Shown here: in pieces, positions 12,954 to 25,500 of the stretch
How positions within the stretch are numbered: position 1 is the stretch's first letter
Layout of the letters: the number at the start of each line of letters is the position of its first letter
Assembly (NCBI RefSeq): GCF_030704535.1
Contig: NC_081822.1
Span: 382,001 to 446,000, forward strand
DNA: 64,000 nt
Source: Vitis vinifera
Lineage: Eukaryota > Streptophyta > Magnoliopsida > Vitales > Vitaceae
Direction of reading: 5' to 3'
The notes under the pieces: generated by a model
Database searches by the model: none
Told to the model about the DNA's origin: nothing
The model's input: only the letters and a program-made list of their open reading frames with translations
Translations under genes and position numbers: made by a program

Positions 12954-13355
12954 CTCACATTCGTTCCATGCATGACTAGATTAAGTTTTTCAAGTAAACA
13001 TTGAGACTATAGCTTAGCAAAAATAAAGTCCCTTAGCATCCTTTTAAAACCGGGATATGTTGAAGTGATTTAAGCGCCATGAAGGAAAGGTGAAGTGCTG
13101 AAGACAATGTGCAGGTTTGGTAGGTATGAAGGATGGTGGTGAGTATTGTATATGAAACGAGCTGAACAGATGAGTGTGTTGTGGTGATCAGGTTCAGGAG
13201 ATATGAAGAATGGGGATTGGTGGGTATGAAGGGTGTGGGTTATTATTGGTGGAATAGGTGGTAGAAGGTAGTGAGAGAAGTGTGTTTAGTGGATATTGAA
13301 AGATGGAGATATGGGTATGGTGGATTGGGGATATGAGTGGCGGAGGAAATGCTGC

Positions 13356-13972
13356 AAGAACAGGGGCATATCCATTTTTGATATGACCAAGGTGGTTCAT
13401 GATGAGGACCTGGGCGGTGAAGTTGGTTACCTCCTTTGGAGGGTCGTCCTTGGAATTAGAGGCAACAAACCCACGCTTGAGGTCATTCACAACAACGTTT
13501 TTCATGTTGAAGCCGAAATTGTCACTAGGCAAAGCCTCTGGGAGCGGTTGTATGTCTCATCAGACTTGACTTCAACTATATATCGTTTCAGAGGGGCCAA
13601 AAGTCACCACCATACCGGACTTTAGGGCACTAGTCTCTACACGTCCCATTGGGACAGTTCCAATCCCACCAATCGTGTACACATCCTGAAGAAGGAAAAC
13701 ACATTGGCTTGTTTGAGGGCCTTTTGGGCTCATTGATCATGTCCAGGACCTCAAGAAGAGTCGAGCCCTTGTACCAGTCAAGGTTGGTAGGCCTTTCTAT
13801 CATATTGTCACATTCGAAGCCTTACCTTAGAGTACGTTGATGTTGTGGCATCTTTCTCATTTCAACAGCAAATCATCTACTTCATACCAAGGGTGAAAGC
13901 AAACAATGTATGCTCTTGAGTTTATCCATCCTTGGAGATGTCAGCTTCAAAACCACCAATGGTGGAATCAAT
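13356..13972 (-). pseudogene. Elongation factor 1-alpha fragment, broken
   Basis: Minus-strand reading matches the middle of translation factor EF1A in order: [94 protein letters not shown] and [20 protein letters not shown], ending at YAPVL. Several in-frame stops and frame changes lie between these blocks, for example TAA after SKDG, TAG after LGMK and a damaged block at about 13560-13590. Neither the N-terminal GTP-binding P-loop nor the C-terminal domain is present. It cannot encode a working GTPase. Same orientation as the UBA fragment 400 bp downstream. Confidence 0.88.
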
Positions 13973-16342
13973 CCCACCAAGAAATGACTTAATCTCAGTT
14001 TTGACTGGCTATGAAGAAAAAGATGGTCATCTCTTTCATATCCTCCAACTTCCAACCACTCCAACACCATTCATACTTCTCCGACCCTTCCCGAGATTTA
14101 ACTCAAGAGTAAACAATAGTGAATCCAATCTATCAACTGGTATTGGTCATCGGAAGTTGTAACTAGGTATCTGGGTGTTATATAAGCATGAAACATTCAC
14201 TAGGCACCTTGGCAATTTAGCATTGTCTTGGAGCTCATTCTCTACAAAGAATTCAGATACTTGGAAATGAAGTTTTGAACCACTAATCTGAATCAATAAG
14301 GTAACCTTACATCATGAATTCCCATTTTCTCCATACCAGCAGAATTCCTACCTAGGAAGAGTCTTCTTTCAATATCGGATCAGAGTGGAAATGACACTAA
14401 AATGATTTTCTTCGTTTAGTTGTGCTCTTCTCGTCATCATCGTCAAGAGAAGCAACATCATATCTTACTATAAGCAAGCCTTCTTCATGTCTTTCTTGGC
14501 TTGATAACCTTCAACTCACCAAATAGACAATAAGACAATGTCTCCCAAAGACCCAGATGCTGGATAAAACAGTGGACATTCTTTCAAAAGACCAGACAAT
14601 ATCATGCTATAGTAGGCTTCAATAGAGCTCTAATCCTTGACTTTTCCACAAATAATCAATGAATTTCATAATTTTCCATTGTTTGGTGAACCCGAACCAT
14701 TACGCAAGGGATACAGAGTTGGATAAATTGATCATGACTGTTGCCTTCCACAGCTAAATCTATTGAACCAACCCGACAACAATGACTATCATTTGTGTAT
14801 CTTCAAAATCCATTTCCATTGCAGTGGTTCTCATGGGTTTGCAGGCTCCCAAAAATTTCCAACTATGAGCAGCGTGGCTCACCTAAGCTCCCTCAGAAGC
14901 ACTCCGATCACGATGGCCAACCTAAACATGATACCCAACACTCCAAACATACCAAAAAACAGAGGAGAAAGTAAAAATAGAAACAGAGCATGCACAAGCG
15001 AAAATAACACGGTTAAATCTAGCTCCATTTCATAAATGTCAATGGGCTGGATACAAGTGGAATCAAAAGGAAGTAAGAACATGATCTTTAATAATCAGAT
15101 TCAATGATGGATCCATATTCAAGTTGTTCATGAACAGAGAAATGCACAAGTTATTTACAAATGGAGTTAAAATGACCAGACTAGAATCAACAAAAATGCA
15201 TAAAAATATGTCAACATCCAAACACCGAGATGAACCCAAAATCAGTAAAACAAGGGAGAACATTCTAAAATGGGAAAATGTAAAATATGTTGTAATCATA
15301 CTCGAACAATAACAAGAGTGGCGAGCTGATTATCTGCTTCTTCTCCATTGCTGCTCTCTTTGCTTCTTGTCTTTGCCACTCCAAACGTCTCTTTATCCTC
15401 TCTAACTCTGTATAGAACGGCCCTCACTGAAGCTGAAATCGTCTCTCTACTAGTTCACTCTTTCTATTTCACACATGTTTTCATCTCTCACTCAAAACCC
15501 CTGAATCCCAGAAAAAAAAAACCTACTCATCTCATCCTCAACTCCTCTGTAAAACCTTTTTTTCTTTTCTTCCCTAGCTAGTTTCTTCCTCCAACTCTTC
15601 CCCCCAACAACCTACAACTCCCTCTCTCCAAAACTTCCTCAAAACTATTTTCAGAATCTTCTCACCACATGTCACTTACCCGTCGCTCCTTAGCAAAACT
15701 ACCACCTCCCTTAACAGGCAAGATGCCATTGTCTAATAACCACTTCAAAGACGACACATGGCCCTTTAAAAACCTACCATGTGGCAAAAACAAATAGATG
15801 CAAAAAATAAACCCAAAACACTATTTCAAGCCTAAATAAGGCGTGACGGCCAAGGAAGTGGAGGGTTCAATGAAAGGTGAAGAAATTTGAGCCCAAATTG
15901 ACTATTTTGGTGAGATAAATAATGTAACTCTAGCCTCCCCTTTGAAACTTATATTAATCAACCTCCACATGTTTAATCTAGATTCCCTTTTACAGAAAGA
16001 TGTCATATTGACCATTTTTAAAATTTTGTTTTTTAATCTTTAGATGAAACCTAATTTGAATATAAAATCCCATTTTTAAAATATAATTATAACCTAATTA
16101 AAAAAATATTTTGAAAATATAATTTTAAATTATCCATTCAAACCTTATTTTTAAAATACGGTTTCAATATAATTTAAAAAATTATAATATTATTTCTAAC
16201 TAGCAACGAGAGCGACTAATTTGAACATAGGTTTGAAAGGAATAAATAAAGATGGTTTTTTTTTTTGTTTTGGTGCAAGATTATTTTGAACCCAAAGGGG
16301 ATGGTGAAGCTGCTCGTTCTTAATTAATTTATAGTCATAGAT
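13973..16342. other. Spacer between pseudogene mosaic and CAD
   Basis: No gene recognised. Short frames around 14763-15312 on both strands have no motif I know. The start of the EF1A match at 13972 is abrupt, suggesting a fragment border. From 15900 the DNA is AT-rich. Confidence 0.5.
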
Positions 16343-16442
16343 GTCTTACCTCATCTGATGTGTCATCTTACCTCACCTTGTGTCATCTTACCTCACCTGA
16401 TGTGTCATCCCATGGACTCATGGCAACCCCAACTCCTATAAA
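16343..16442 (+). promoter_or_regulatory. CAD promoter: three short tandem repeats and a TATA box
   Basis: At 16343-16409 a unit of about 20-22 bp (GTCATCTTACCTCACCTGATGT and variants) is present three times. A TATA box (TATAAA, 16437-16442) follows about 28 bp later, and the CAD start codon is at 16562. The repeats may be direct binding sites, but no known factor is assigned. Confidence 0.5.
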
Positions 16443-16561
16443 TGGACTGCTTGAATACCATCACCTTCAGGTCCATCACCTTAAATCTCTTTATAGATCT
16501 TCATCATCTACATTAGTTTAGTTCTGTTTCTATTCCAGAAAGTTGGCCGGAAAAGAAATTA

Positions 16562-18768
16562 ATGGCCTCCACAAACGCATCTGTTGTCTTCTCCGGAAGG
16601 TCTTACTTCTCTTCTGATGTTCATTTCCAATTTGTTTATAATCTATCAAAAGATTACATTTATTGTGGTAGAATTTAGTGACCCGAATTTTATTTGTTTT
16701 GACTCGAAAAATTCATGGTACAATATATGTGATGAAATTAAAATTATGAAAAGTTTTGGAGGATTTATGGTAATAATGAAGGAACGAGACTGATATATAT
16801 AGTCATGATGATGATTATACTTTTGTTGTAGTTGTTTAGAACTCTTTCTTTTTGTACTAATTTTTTTAATATGATAAGCCTTTTTTTCTTTTGCTTGTGA
16901 TTTTTCTTATTTAAGGTTTTTCATATAAATCTATGTGTTCTTATTTTATTATTTTTATTGTCTATTTTCATTATTTTGTAACATATTGCATGTTTGTTTC
17001 AATTTGATAACCTCTTTTTCCTTCTTCTTTACCCTATGTTGTCTGTATATGCCTGCCTTCATGTGTTGTTTTTCAAGTTTTTGAATTCTTCAAGACTCAT
17101 GGGATAAATGTTCTAATTTGAATAAATGAAATTAATTAATTACATGGGTGCCACAGAATTTATGAGAGAATGTAGTCTTCATTTAATTTCAATAGCAAAC
17201 AATGGTGTATATGATTGAGAAATACTCACTTGAGGTTCAATTCTCTGTGTGTCGTCTGGATCACTCAGCAAAGCAGTCACATCCCATGAAGAAGAACATC
17301 CAGTGAAGGCCTTTGGGTGGGCAGCTAGAGACAACTCTGGCCATCTCTCTCCCTTCAACTTCTCCAGAAGGTAATTTCCTTTCCTTTTCTTTTTCTTTTT
17401 CTTTTTTTTATTGTTTTTTTTTTAAAAAAAAAGAAAAATTGTTATTGGAATATTTCTTTTTGTTTTGATGATCTGATGGTGTTTGTGGTTGAATTATATA
17501 TGTCATAGGTCCACAGGAGAGGAGGACGTGAGACTTAAAGTGCTCTACTGTGGTATATGTCACACTGATCTTCACAACAGCAAGAACGAATGGGGCTCCG
17601 CCAGTTACCCTCTTGTGCCAGGGTACAATTTTTTAATTTACACATAAGTAATGTTAATTAATATCATTTTCAAGTAGCATATGCTATATAGCATTGAAAT
17701 ATATTCATTCCCTCAATTGTGTAGGCACGAGGTCGTAGGAACTGTGACAGAAGTTGGAAGCAAGGTGAAGAAATTCAAAGTTGGAGATAAAGTAGGCGTG
17801 GGGTCCTTGGTTGGAGCATGCCACTCCTGCGACGACTGCTCTCATGACCTCGAGAACTACTGCCCCAAATTGATACTAACGTATGGTTCTCTGTACCATG
17901 ATGGAACCATGACATATGGCGGTTACTCCGACACCATGGTGGCCAATGAGCGCTATGTGATTCGTATCCCCGATAACATGCCGCTTGACAAGGGAGCACC
18001 GCTCCTGTGTGCGGGGATCACAGTCTATAGTCCCTTAAAATATTATGGACTCAATGAACCAGGTATGCACATCGGGATAGTTGGGCTAGGTGGGCTTGGT
18101 CATATCGCTGTCAAATTTGCCAAGGCTTTTGGATGTAAAGTCACGGTAATTAGCACATCCCCTGCAAAGAAGAAAGAAGCCATTGAACATCTTGGTGCAG
18201 ACATGTTTCTGGTCAGCCGTGATGAACAACAAATGCAGGTTGAATATGTTGCTTGGTATTCACATGCTTTCTAATTATACATCAAGTTTTATTTCATAAT
18301 TGATGGGGGTTATGTAGGGTGCAATGGGCACAATGGATGGTATAATTGACACGGTCTCTGCAATTCATCCTCTCCTTCCGTTGATCGACCTTTTGAAGTC
18401 CCAAGGAAAGCTTGTTATGTTGGGGGCACCAGATCAGCCACTTGAGCTTCCCGCCTTTCCTTTAATTTTGGGTAAATATAAATATATGGCAAGAAATTGA
18501 ATTTTTTGTTTTGATTGGGATAATTTAATAAGAAATGACAATGACAATGACAATGACAGGAAGGAAGAGTGTGGGTGGTAGTCTCACCGGAGGATTGAAG
18601 GAGACGCAAGAGATGATTGATTTTGCTGCAAAACACGATATAAAGTCGGATATTGAGGTAATTTCCATGGACTACATCAACACTGCAATGGAGCGTCTTG
18701 CCAAGGGTGATGTCAGATACCGGTTTGTCATCGACATTGGAAATACCCTTGCTGCTTCCAACCCTTAA
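16562..18768 (+). CDS. Cinnamyl alcohol dehydrogenase family protein (CAD/mannitol dehydrogenase-like)
   Basis: Zinc- and NADP(H)-dependent medium-chain alcohol dehydrogenase; this subgroup (often called CAD-like, ELI3 or mannitol dehydrogenase) reduces aromatic aldehydes in the cytosol. Exons: 16562-16599, 17269-17370, 17509-17622, 17725-18238, 18318-18471, 18560-18768, giving 376 residues with all GT-AG borders in frame. Catalytic zinc ligands C64, H86 (with E87) and C180 are present. So are the four structural zinc cysteines C117, C120, C123 and C131, and the nucleotide-binding GLGGLG (205-210). The N-terminus starts [16 protein letters not shown] and reaches the family motif [13 protein letters not shown]. 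The sequence has GVGSLVG where many homologues have GVGCLVG; this Cys is not a zinc ligand in the family. The exact substrate cannot be read from the sequence. Confidence 0.92.
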
Positions 18769-20686
18769 ACATTATTATCACACTATCATAAAAAAACTTT
18801 TTGCATCATTTCAATTTGATCATGTATTTTATGTCCTTAATTGTCCATCCAGCTGTTTGGATAACCGCATGAAAAGAAAAGTGTCTTTCAATTCCTTCCG
18901 TAATAGTGTTGTGGATGTCTCCATATTTTTAAACTTTAGCAAGATGGACACCAATGTTTGATGATCAATTTTGTCTTTTCTTTCTTATCCATGTTTTTTT
19001 TATTTTTCTTTAAAAGCAATATCCAAATCTTGTTAACATAAGAGTAAAATCGGGCTTCAATGCTTGTGCCAAGCATTGACTATGAACACAAATTATTATT
19101 TTAAGGCACACAAGATCAAACAAAATCAAATATATGTTATAGAATATAAAATGACTCGAAATATGTATTATTTTCTAGTGAACCCAAACCAACATCCCTA
19201 GATAAAAGTAAAATCAAGCTTTAATTAATACTAGTGGTAAGGCTCAATTATGTCCAACAAGACTTAAATAGCATCCACTACAAACAAAAAATTTTATTCT
19301 AAGAGATACAAAAATCAAATTACATCAAATATATATATTATAGAAAACAAAATATTATATTCAAATCCAATATTTTTTCATAATAATAAGCCAATTATTA
19401 AAATTGATAAAAATGTTTATGGCTCAATTATGTCCCACAAGACTCGAATAGCATCTAACTACAAACAAAAATTGTTGTTATGATACATACAAGAATCAAA
19501 TATATATTATAGAAAACAAAATATTTTATTCAAATACAATATTCTCGCAACTTACTAATAAACCAATTATTAAAATTGGTGAAAGTGTTTAAATTTGATA
19601 TAAGGCATAAGTAAATTCTTCTCCAATTTAGTGGGCTTTTAGATTTCTTTTCTCTGATTTAGGGTCTAATTTTAAGATTTATAATTTTTTTTTGGATTAA
19701 GTCTTATTTGAGAAGTGCATAAATACTTTTAAAAAATTTTAGGTTTTAGATTTTTTTTTTCATTTTTTATTTAGGGTTTGATAAGGAAATCTAGGACTCA
19801 TTTGAGAAGTATATGAAAAAGATTAGAAAATTAATAATATCTTAATTTTTATTATCTAAAATTAGTAGGTTATTCTAATTAATGGTATTGTGGGGTTAAT
19901 TATGGTTAACATACTTAATTAAAATTAATTATATAAAAAAACTTAATTAGATTAAGAATATTTTAAATTTTTTTACTAAATTTAATTAGTTATAATTTTA
20001 AAATAATAAGAAGTAGATTATTTTATAAAAAAAATTTAACTAGGATTAAAAAATTAGTTAAAATTAATTAGATGATGAAATAACATATGCTAACATAAAT
20101 GGAGGATATTTTAAGCATTTCCTTCTATTCTTTTAGAGTGCCGTCATCATACCTTTAACAATGATTTCACCATTCGATCAACGGAATGGACTTGGTGCAT
20201 CAGGGGTGTATGTGCAATTTCAAGAAGAGACTAAAATGCAATATGATTTCAGAAAGGTATTAAAATGATATTATCAAATACCATATGATTTTTCTATAGA
20301 TAACGTATAACACTTCTTTTTACACTAAAATAGCAAATAATTGCCCTAAATTTATCAAAGACAGCGAGCGGAGTAATAATCAAAATAATAATATAAAGAA
20401 ACAAAGAAAAAAGAAATAGATTTAATATTTATAAATTATTTCTCTTTATTTATTTATATATTCTAAATAAAATTTAAAGAATATAAAAATAATAAAAATA
20501 CTTTTTCACAATAGATAAAGGAAGGAAACATATGATTGAGCTACCTGAAAAATCATTTTCACAGCAATTAGCATAGAGTTGCGATGATCATATTACAGGA
20601 ATATCATCATGATAATTTTACATGCAATGATACAATAAACACACACAGTCCATTCCAAATCCAGTAGTAAACCCTAGGTTCGAAGC
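18769..20686. repeat. AT-rich spacer with an imperfect tandem repeat
   Basis: Between convergent CAD and CP12. A unit of about 185 bp beginning GGCTCAATTATGTCC and containing TATAGAAAACAAAATATT is present at about 19236-19424 and 19425-19600, with a more diverged third copy upstream near 19060-19230. The rest is AT-rich with no coding signal. Confidence 0.5.
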
Positions 20687-21091
20687 TTAATCTTCGTAGA
20701 TTCGACACTCCTCATTCTCCGGATTCTCCTGGCAATACGACTCCAAGGGATCTTCTTTCTCCATCTTCCGCCGGAGATCCGCCTTGGCCTGGCTGACCTC
20801 TTCCACTTCGTCCCAAGCCACCTTACACTCGTCGGAGGTCTCGTCTCCCTCACACACCTGCTTCGCTTCCAGTACCTTCTTCTCGATCAACTCCGTCAGC
20901 TGCTTCTCTCTCATCTGCGTCCCTTTGAACTTCACCACCCCCATCGCTTTCACGCATAAATTCACCTTCTTTGGACTTCGCAGGGGGCGAGATACGTCGC
21001 ACAAGGCACCGGATCTTATCGAGAAGGACGAAGACAGGATGGAGCCCTGTGATCCATGCGATGGCGCGCATAAAGCCACGAAAGATGCCAT
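20687..21091 (-). CDS. CP12-3: Chloroplast protein CP12, CP12-3 type
   Basis: Small, intrinsically disordered plastid regulator. CP12 proteins lock GAPDH and phosphoribulokinase into an inactive complex in the dark under redox control. Single exon, 134 residues, the same length I recall for Arabidopsis CP12-3 (At1g76560). Residues 1-50 (Ser-rich, ending near LCVKAM) look like a transit peptide. The N-terminal redox pair C80/C89 (VCEGDETSDEC), the AWDEVEE motif (92-98) and the C-terminal pair C120/C129 (YCQENPENEEC) with the acidic tail RIYED are all present. Assignment to CP12-3 rather than CP12-1/2 rests on length and on neighbours: LHCB7 and PFP-alpha flank CP12-3 in Arabidopsis. Divergently arranged with BUBR1. 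Confidence 0.92.
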   Translation of the reverse strand: MASFVALCAPSHGSQGSILSSSFSIRSGALCDVSRPLRSPKKVNLCVKAMGVVKFKGTQMREKQLTELIEKKVLEAKQVCEGDETSDECKVAWDEVEEVSQAKADLRRKMEKEDPLESYCQENPENEECRIYED

Positions 21092-22398
21092 CGTGATTCA
21101 AACCCTAGCGAGTTCGATCTCTTTTTCTTCTCTTTAGGCGAGTTCCCTTCTGTTTCTGTCGATATAAAGCGATAATTTTGGTAGGTTAACCAGAGTTGAG
21201 TCCTGCTCCCTTTTTGGTCGTTGTGGCTTGGCTGGCGGAGTTACCAAAATACCCTTGTGCGATATTTTTATTATTTTTTTGACATTCTCAATATTAAAGA
21301 AATCTCCAGAAACATTATCCGAATCCACAAAAACTTAGGTTTGGATAAGGTGAAGACGAAGTAACCGAAGGCCAGATTTCATAACCCTCTGTTTTTTTCT
21401 CGTGTAGTTGTTATCGACGTAACGCAGAGCCCACAGTCAAAGCCTCAATGAGAAACGGAGCTGACAAAGCCCATTACCACCACTTCTTTGTGGTTGTATT
21501 TTTGACAACCATCAGATGTCACTGTCTCACTCTCACAGGTGACAGATGCTTTGGCCTGTTGCCAAACATTTTCAAAATATATTTTGGAAATAACTTTTAA
21601 ATATTTTCAGTAATAAAATTTTGTTTCCCACTCAAATTTGCCTTATTAGTATGCACCTGTACATTTAAAAGTTCTCAATGCATTTCTTATGTTTTTAGGT
21701 AAAAAAAACAGTTTTTTTCGTTTAAAAATAAAACATTTTCAAACAAGCATTTTGACTTTGGTCATTTGACATTTTCTTTCTTAATAATTTCATATTGTAT
21801 TACACCAAGCAGTAGGGACAAAATATGCTACAATAAATTCGTAGCGTGTGGTTTACGAATTTCTTTAATTATAATTTCCAAATGAGATGTAAACCTTTTT
21901 AACCAAGTTTAATTTTTGTTAAAATAAATTTTTTATTTAATTAAAAATTTTGAACCTATTAAAATAAAATTATTTGAAAAACAAATTTAAAATATAATTT
22001 ATCAATTGCATGATAAAAGTAATTATTATGTTACTTCTCTTGCCATAAGTTAAAAAGATTTTGAAAGGGAAAAGAGAAAAAAAGCTTAGATGAATACAAA
22101 ACCTCTTATTTAATTAACCATTAAAAAAAATTAAAGAGACATAAAGTATAGTGAAAATTATTTAATTTTTAAAAAATTTAAAATTTAATTTATTGATTGT
22201 TTTTCTCCACTTTTAATTTCTTCTTCTATTTTCTTTCTTTTATATTTTTTTCTCAAGATCCGTACTGAGCCCAGACCCTGTTAAAAATGTAGAAGCCCAT
22301 CCGCTGTGGCCCATTGTACACCACTATCTGGTTGGTGGCCTAGCCCATTAACCTCCATTACTCTTCGGGGGTACAATGAGAAAGTGGCTTGGTTTTCT
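21092..22398. other. Divergent intergenic region CP12-3 / BUBR1
   Basis: Holds the promoters of both genes. A TATA-like stretch on the minus strand (around 21160-21170) could serve CP12-3. The middle is AT-rich with no gene. Confidence 0.45.
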
Positions 22399-22514
22399 CA
22401 ACGGTTATAAAGTCTAAGACGAGCTCTATATAAAAGGGAAAGAGCCCTAGACAGGATTTCAAATTTTGAATTCTTTCTCTCTCTCTTCTTCTCTCTCAAA
22501 CGGTCGATTAGGGC
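22399..22514 (+). promoter_or_regulatory. BUBR1 promoter with TATA box and two mitosis-type AACGG motifs
   Basis: CTCAACGGTT lies at 22397-22406 and a second AACGG at 22499-22503 in the leader. AACGG is the core of the mitosis-specific activator (MSA) element bound by three-repeat MYB proteins in plant G2/M genes. A TATA box (TATATAAAA, 22427-22435) and a CT-rich leader follow. The first motif deviates from the full MSA consensus at one position. Regulation is inferred, not shown. Confidence 0.55.
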
Positions 22515-25500
22515 ATGGAAGATGTTCAGAGGTTAGACCCGGAGACGGAGTTTCTCTGCTCGAAGCAAGAGACGGGAAACGAATGGGAACTCTTCAAGGA
22601 GAACGTGAGGCCACTGAAGAGAGGCCGAAACATTCATCTCTTGAACAACGCTCTCAAAGCTCAAACGGACAATCAATTGAAGCATTCTCTTCTTGAGAAC
22701 CGAAGGTCCTCATTTTCGTCTTCCTTCTTTCATCTTTCTATTCTGTCTGTTCAGATTCTTGGAATCGATCGTCTATTTTCACTTCTGATTTCTTTCTTTT
22801 TTGGATTGTTAGGAAGTTGATACAGGCTATTGATGAGTACCAAGGAGATGATCCTCTCCAGCCATGGATTCGGTCAGTACATCTCTCTCTATGAATTAAA
22901 TCTTCCCAAATTTTGAATCTAATGTTTTAGGATCCGTTGGCAGGCTTTAGTTTGGTCTGGCCCCAAATAATGAAAAATCAAATTTACTTTCTTCTTGCTG
23001 TACCTTTTCTCTATAACCAAAGGAGCGATTAGGGTATTAGTTTGATTTAGGCTACATAGATTGAGTTCCCCTGTGTCCCATGTAATAGAAACCCAAGACT
23101 CATTCTTATGATTTTTTTATTTATTTCTTATCTTTTCTCCATAATCAAAAAGTGCATTAGGTTTTGATCCAATTTGCTTTCACAATTACACCTAGGTCGC
23201 ATCTGGTTTAGCAGGATTGAATTGAATTTAAACTGGAATTTCAATTCCATGCAATTAAAATTTTAAGCAATCAACATGAGTTCTGCTTCATTGGATTGTT
23301 TTATGTATATTGTGAGATATCTAGTTTGGTATCCTAACTATCACTTTTACCGGCAATGTGAATTTGCATCTGTTATTTTTTCAAGTGAAATATCTATTCT
23401 ACAGAATGAACTTACTAGGCTTCTAACCATCGCAAACAGTGTATTAAAAGAGCCAATTAAAAAAGGGGACGCACACAGCACATAGGGAAAACATTTTTTA
23501 CACTACAACAGCGTAGTTTTGGGTCTTATTGTCACAGTTAGTTGTGCATCTGTGGCATGAGGGTCAGTCCATGTACTAAACAAGTGACCTTTTTCTTCAC
23601 TCCAAAGGTGCATAAAATGGGTTCAGGAGGCCTTCCCTCCTGGTGGAGACTACTCAGGACTTGTTGTTATTTATGAACAATGTGCACGCACTTTTTGGCA
23701 TGAAGACCGCTACAAGGATGATCTTCGCTACCTGAAAGTGTGGCTAGAATATGTGAGTTCTCTTCATCATCAAGGCCTTAATTATTAAACTGTTACCTCC
23801 ACCTATCCTCAAAGTATTGTTTTCATTTCTGTAACTAAACGATGTTTTTTTCTTTTAAATGGAACATCAGGCTGAAAATTGTGTTGATGCGGAAGTCATA
23901 TATAGTTTTCTGGATGCAAATAAAATTGGGCAATCACATTCTTCGTACTATATATCATATGCTCTTCACATGGAGTCCAAAAATAAGGTCAAATGTGCCA
24001 ATGACATATTCAATCTTGGGATAGAAAGGTAATCTATATTATTTTAGTACATCATGTATGATGTGGCTAGTTTTCTGTTATATTCTTTGATTTGGATATG
24101 CATTTGTGTTTCTATACTTAAATAAGGGAAGTTTTTAGGAGAGTAATTATGGGTTTGTAGAAACATTGAAGATGGCTTGCTTGGAAAGTTTAGAGTGTCT
24201 TTCTTTTTTCTGTTTCTTGTGTTTTCTTTGATTTTCCCTTTTTTATTTTTTGGTAGGCTTTACTTTGTTTTCTTGGTTCTATAAATCTCACATAAGGACA
24301 AATCTTGGTTAGTTAAAAAGTGTCTACCTGTTTTAATGAAAGTGGGTTGGTTAGGTATTACGCTAAATATTATAGGACTGCCCCTACCTTCTCGACTGTA
24401 AATTTCTCTAGGACAGATAGTTTCTCTCCTTTCTTTTCTTCTTGGTTATCTAATATGTCATATTATGATGTGGTTGGATTATTTGAATTCCTATATGACA
24501 TATTCAATTAATTATTATTTAAGTCTGATCAAACAGATTGGCAATGCATACATATTCAATCCAACACAATTGCTATCTCATCCTATCTCTTCAGTTTCCA
24601 ATGGTTCAGCCCAAGTGCTGTCAGCCTCTTGTACTATAGATAATTCAGCACATACTAGTTGTTCAACCAATTCTAAGAGTTCTTTGTTTGATTTGTGGCA
24701 TAAAAGGTTAGGTCATCCATTTGAAAAAGTTGTCAAATGTGTACTCTCACATTTTAATATGCCCAATTTTAATAAAATGGAACCTTCTTTCTGTACATCT
24801 TGTTGTATAGGTAAGATTCATAAACTCTCATTCAGTTTGTCTGATAGAGTCTATACTGCTCCTCTTCAACTTATGCATTTTGATCTATGGGGTCTAGCAC
24901 ACATTCAGGCTAGTAATGGATGTAAATATTAATCAAATATTACATCCATTTTATTGATTATTACTCTAGATTACCTAGATTTACTTGCTTAGAAATAAAT
25001 CATATGCTATTCAAACTTTTATCAATTTCAAAACTTAAGTAGAGTTACAATTCAATACCAAACTTGAAGCCATACAAACAGATTGTGGAGAAGAGTTTCA
25101 AAGTCTTTCAAGATTATTTGTCTACTAATGGGATAGTACATAAAGTTTCTTGCCCTCATACACAAACAAAATGAGGTTGTTGATAGAAAACATAGGCGCA
25201 TATAGTGGAAAATGGGCTCTCTCTCTCTCAGCAAATTATTTTCTTCCTTTGAAATATTGGGATGAGGCTTTTAAAGCGACTTTGTACCTATAAATAGACT
25301 TCCAACTTCTATTCTTAATATTAAATCCCCTTTAGAACCTTATTCAAGATTAAACCTGCCTATAACACTCATAGAGTCTTTGGATGTGCTTGTAACCCTA
25401 ACCTTAGAACCTATAATAAACATAAGTTGCAATTTAGGAGTGCTCAATGCATATTTATGGGCTACAATTTAAATCACAAGGGTTGTAAGTGTTTAGACCC

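Noticed and set aside
14763-15312. Several 60-90 codon frames on both strands
   Set aside because: No motif or splice logic; probably non-coding.
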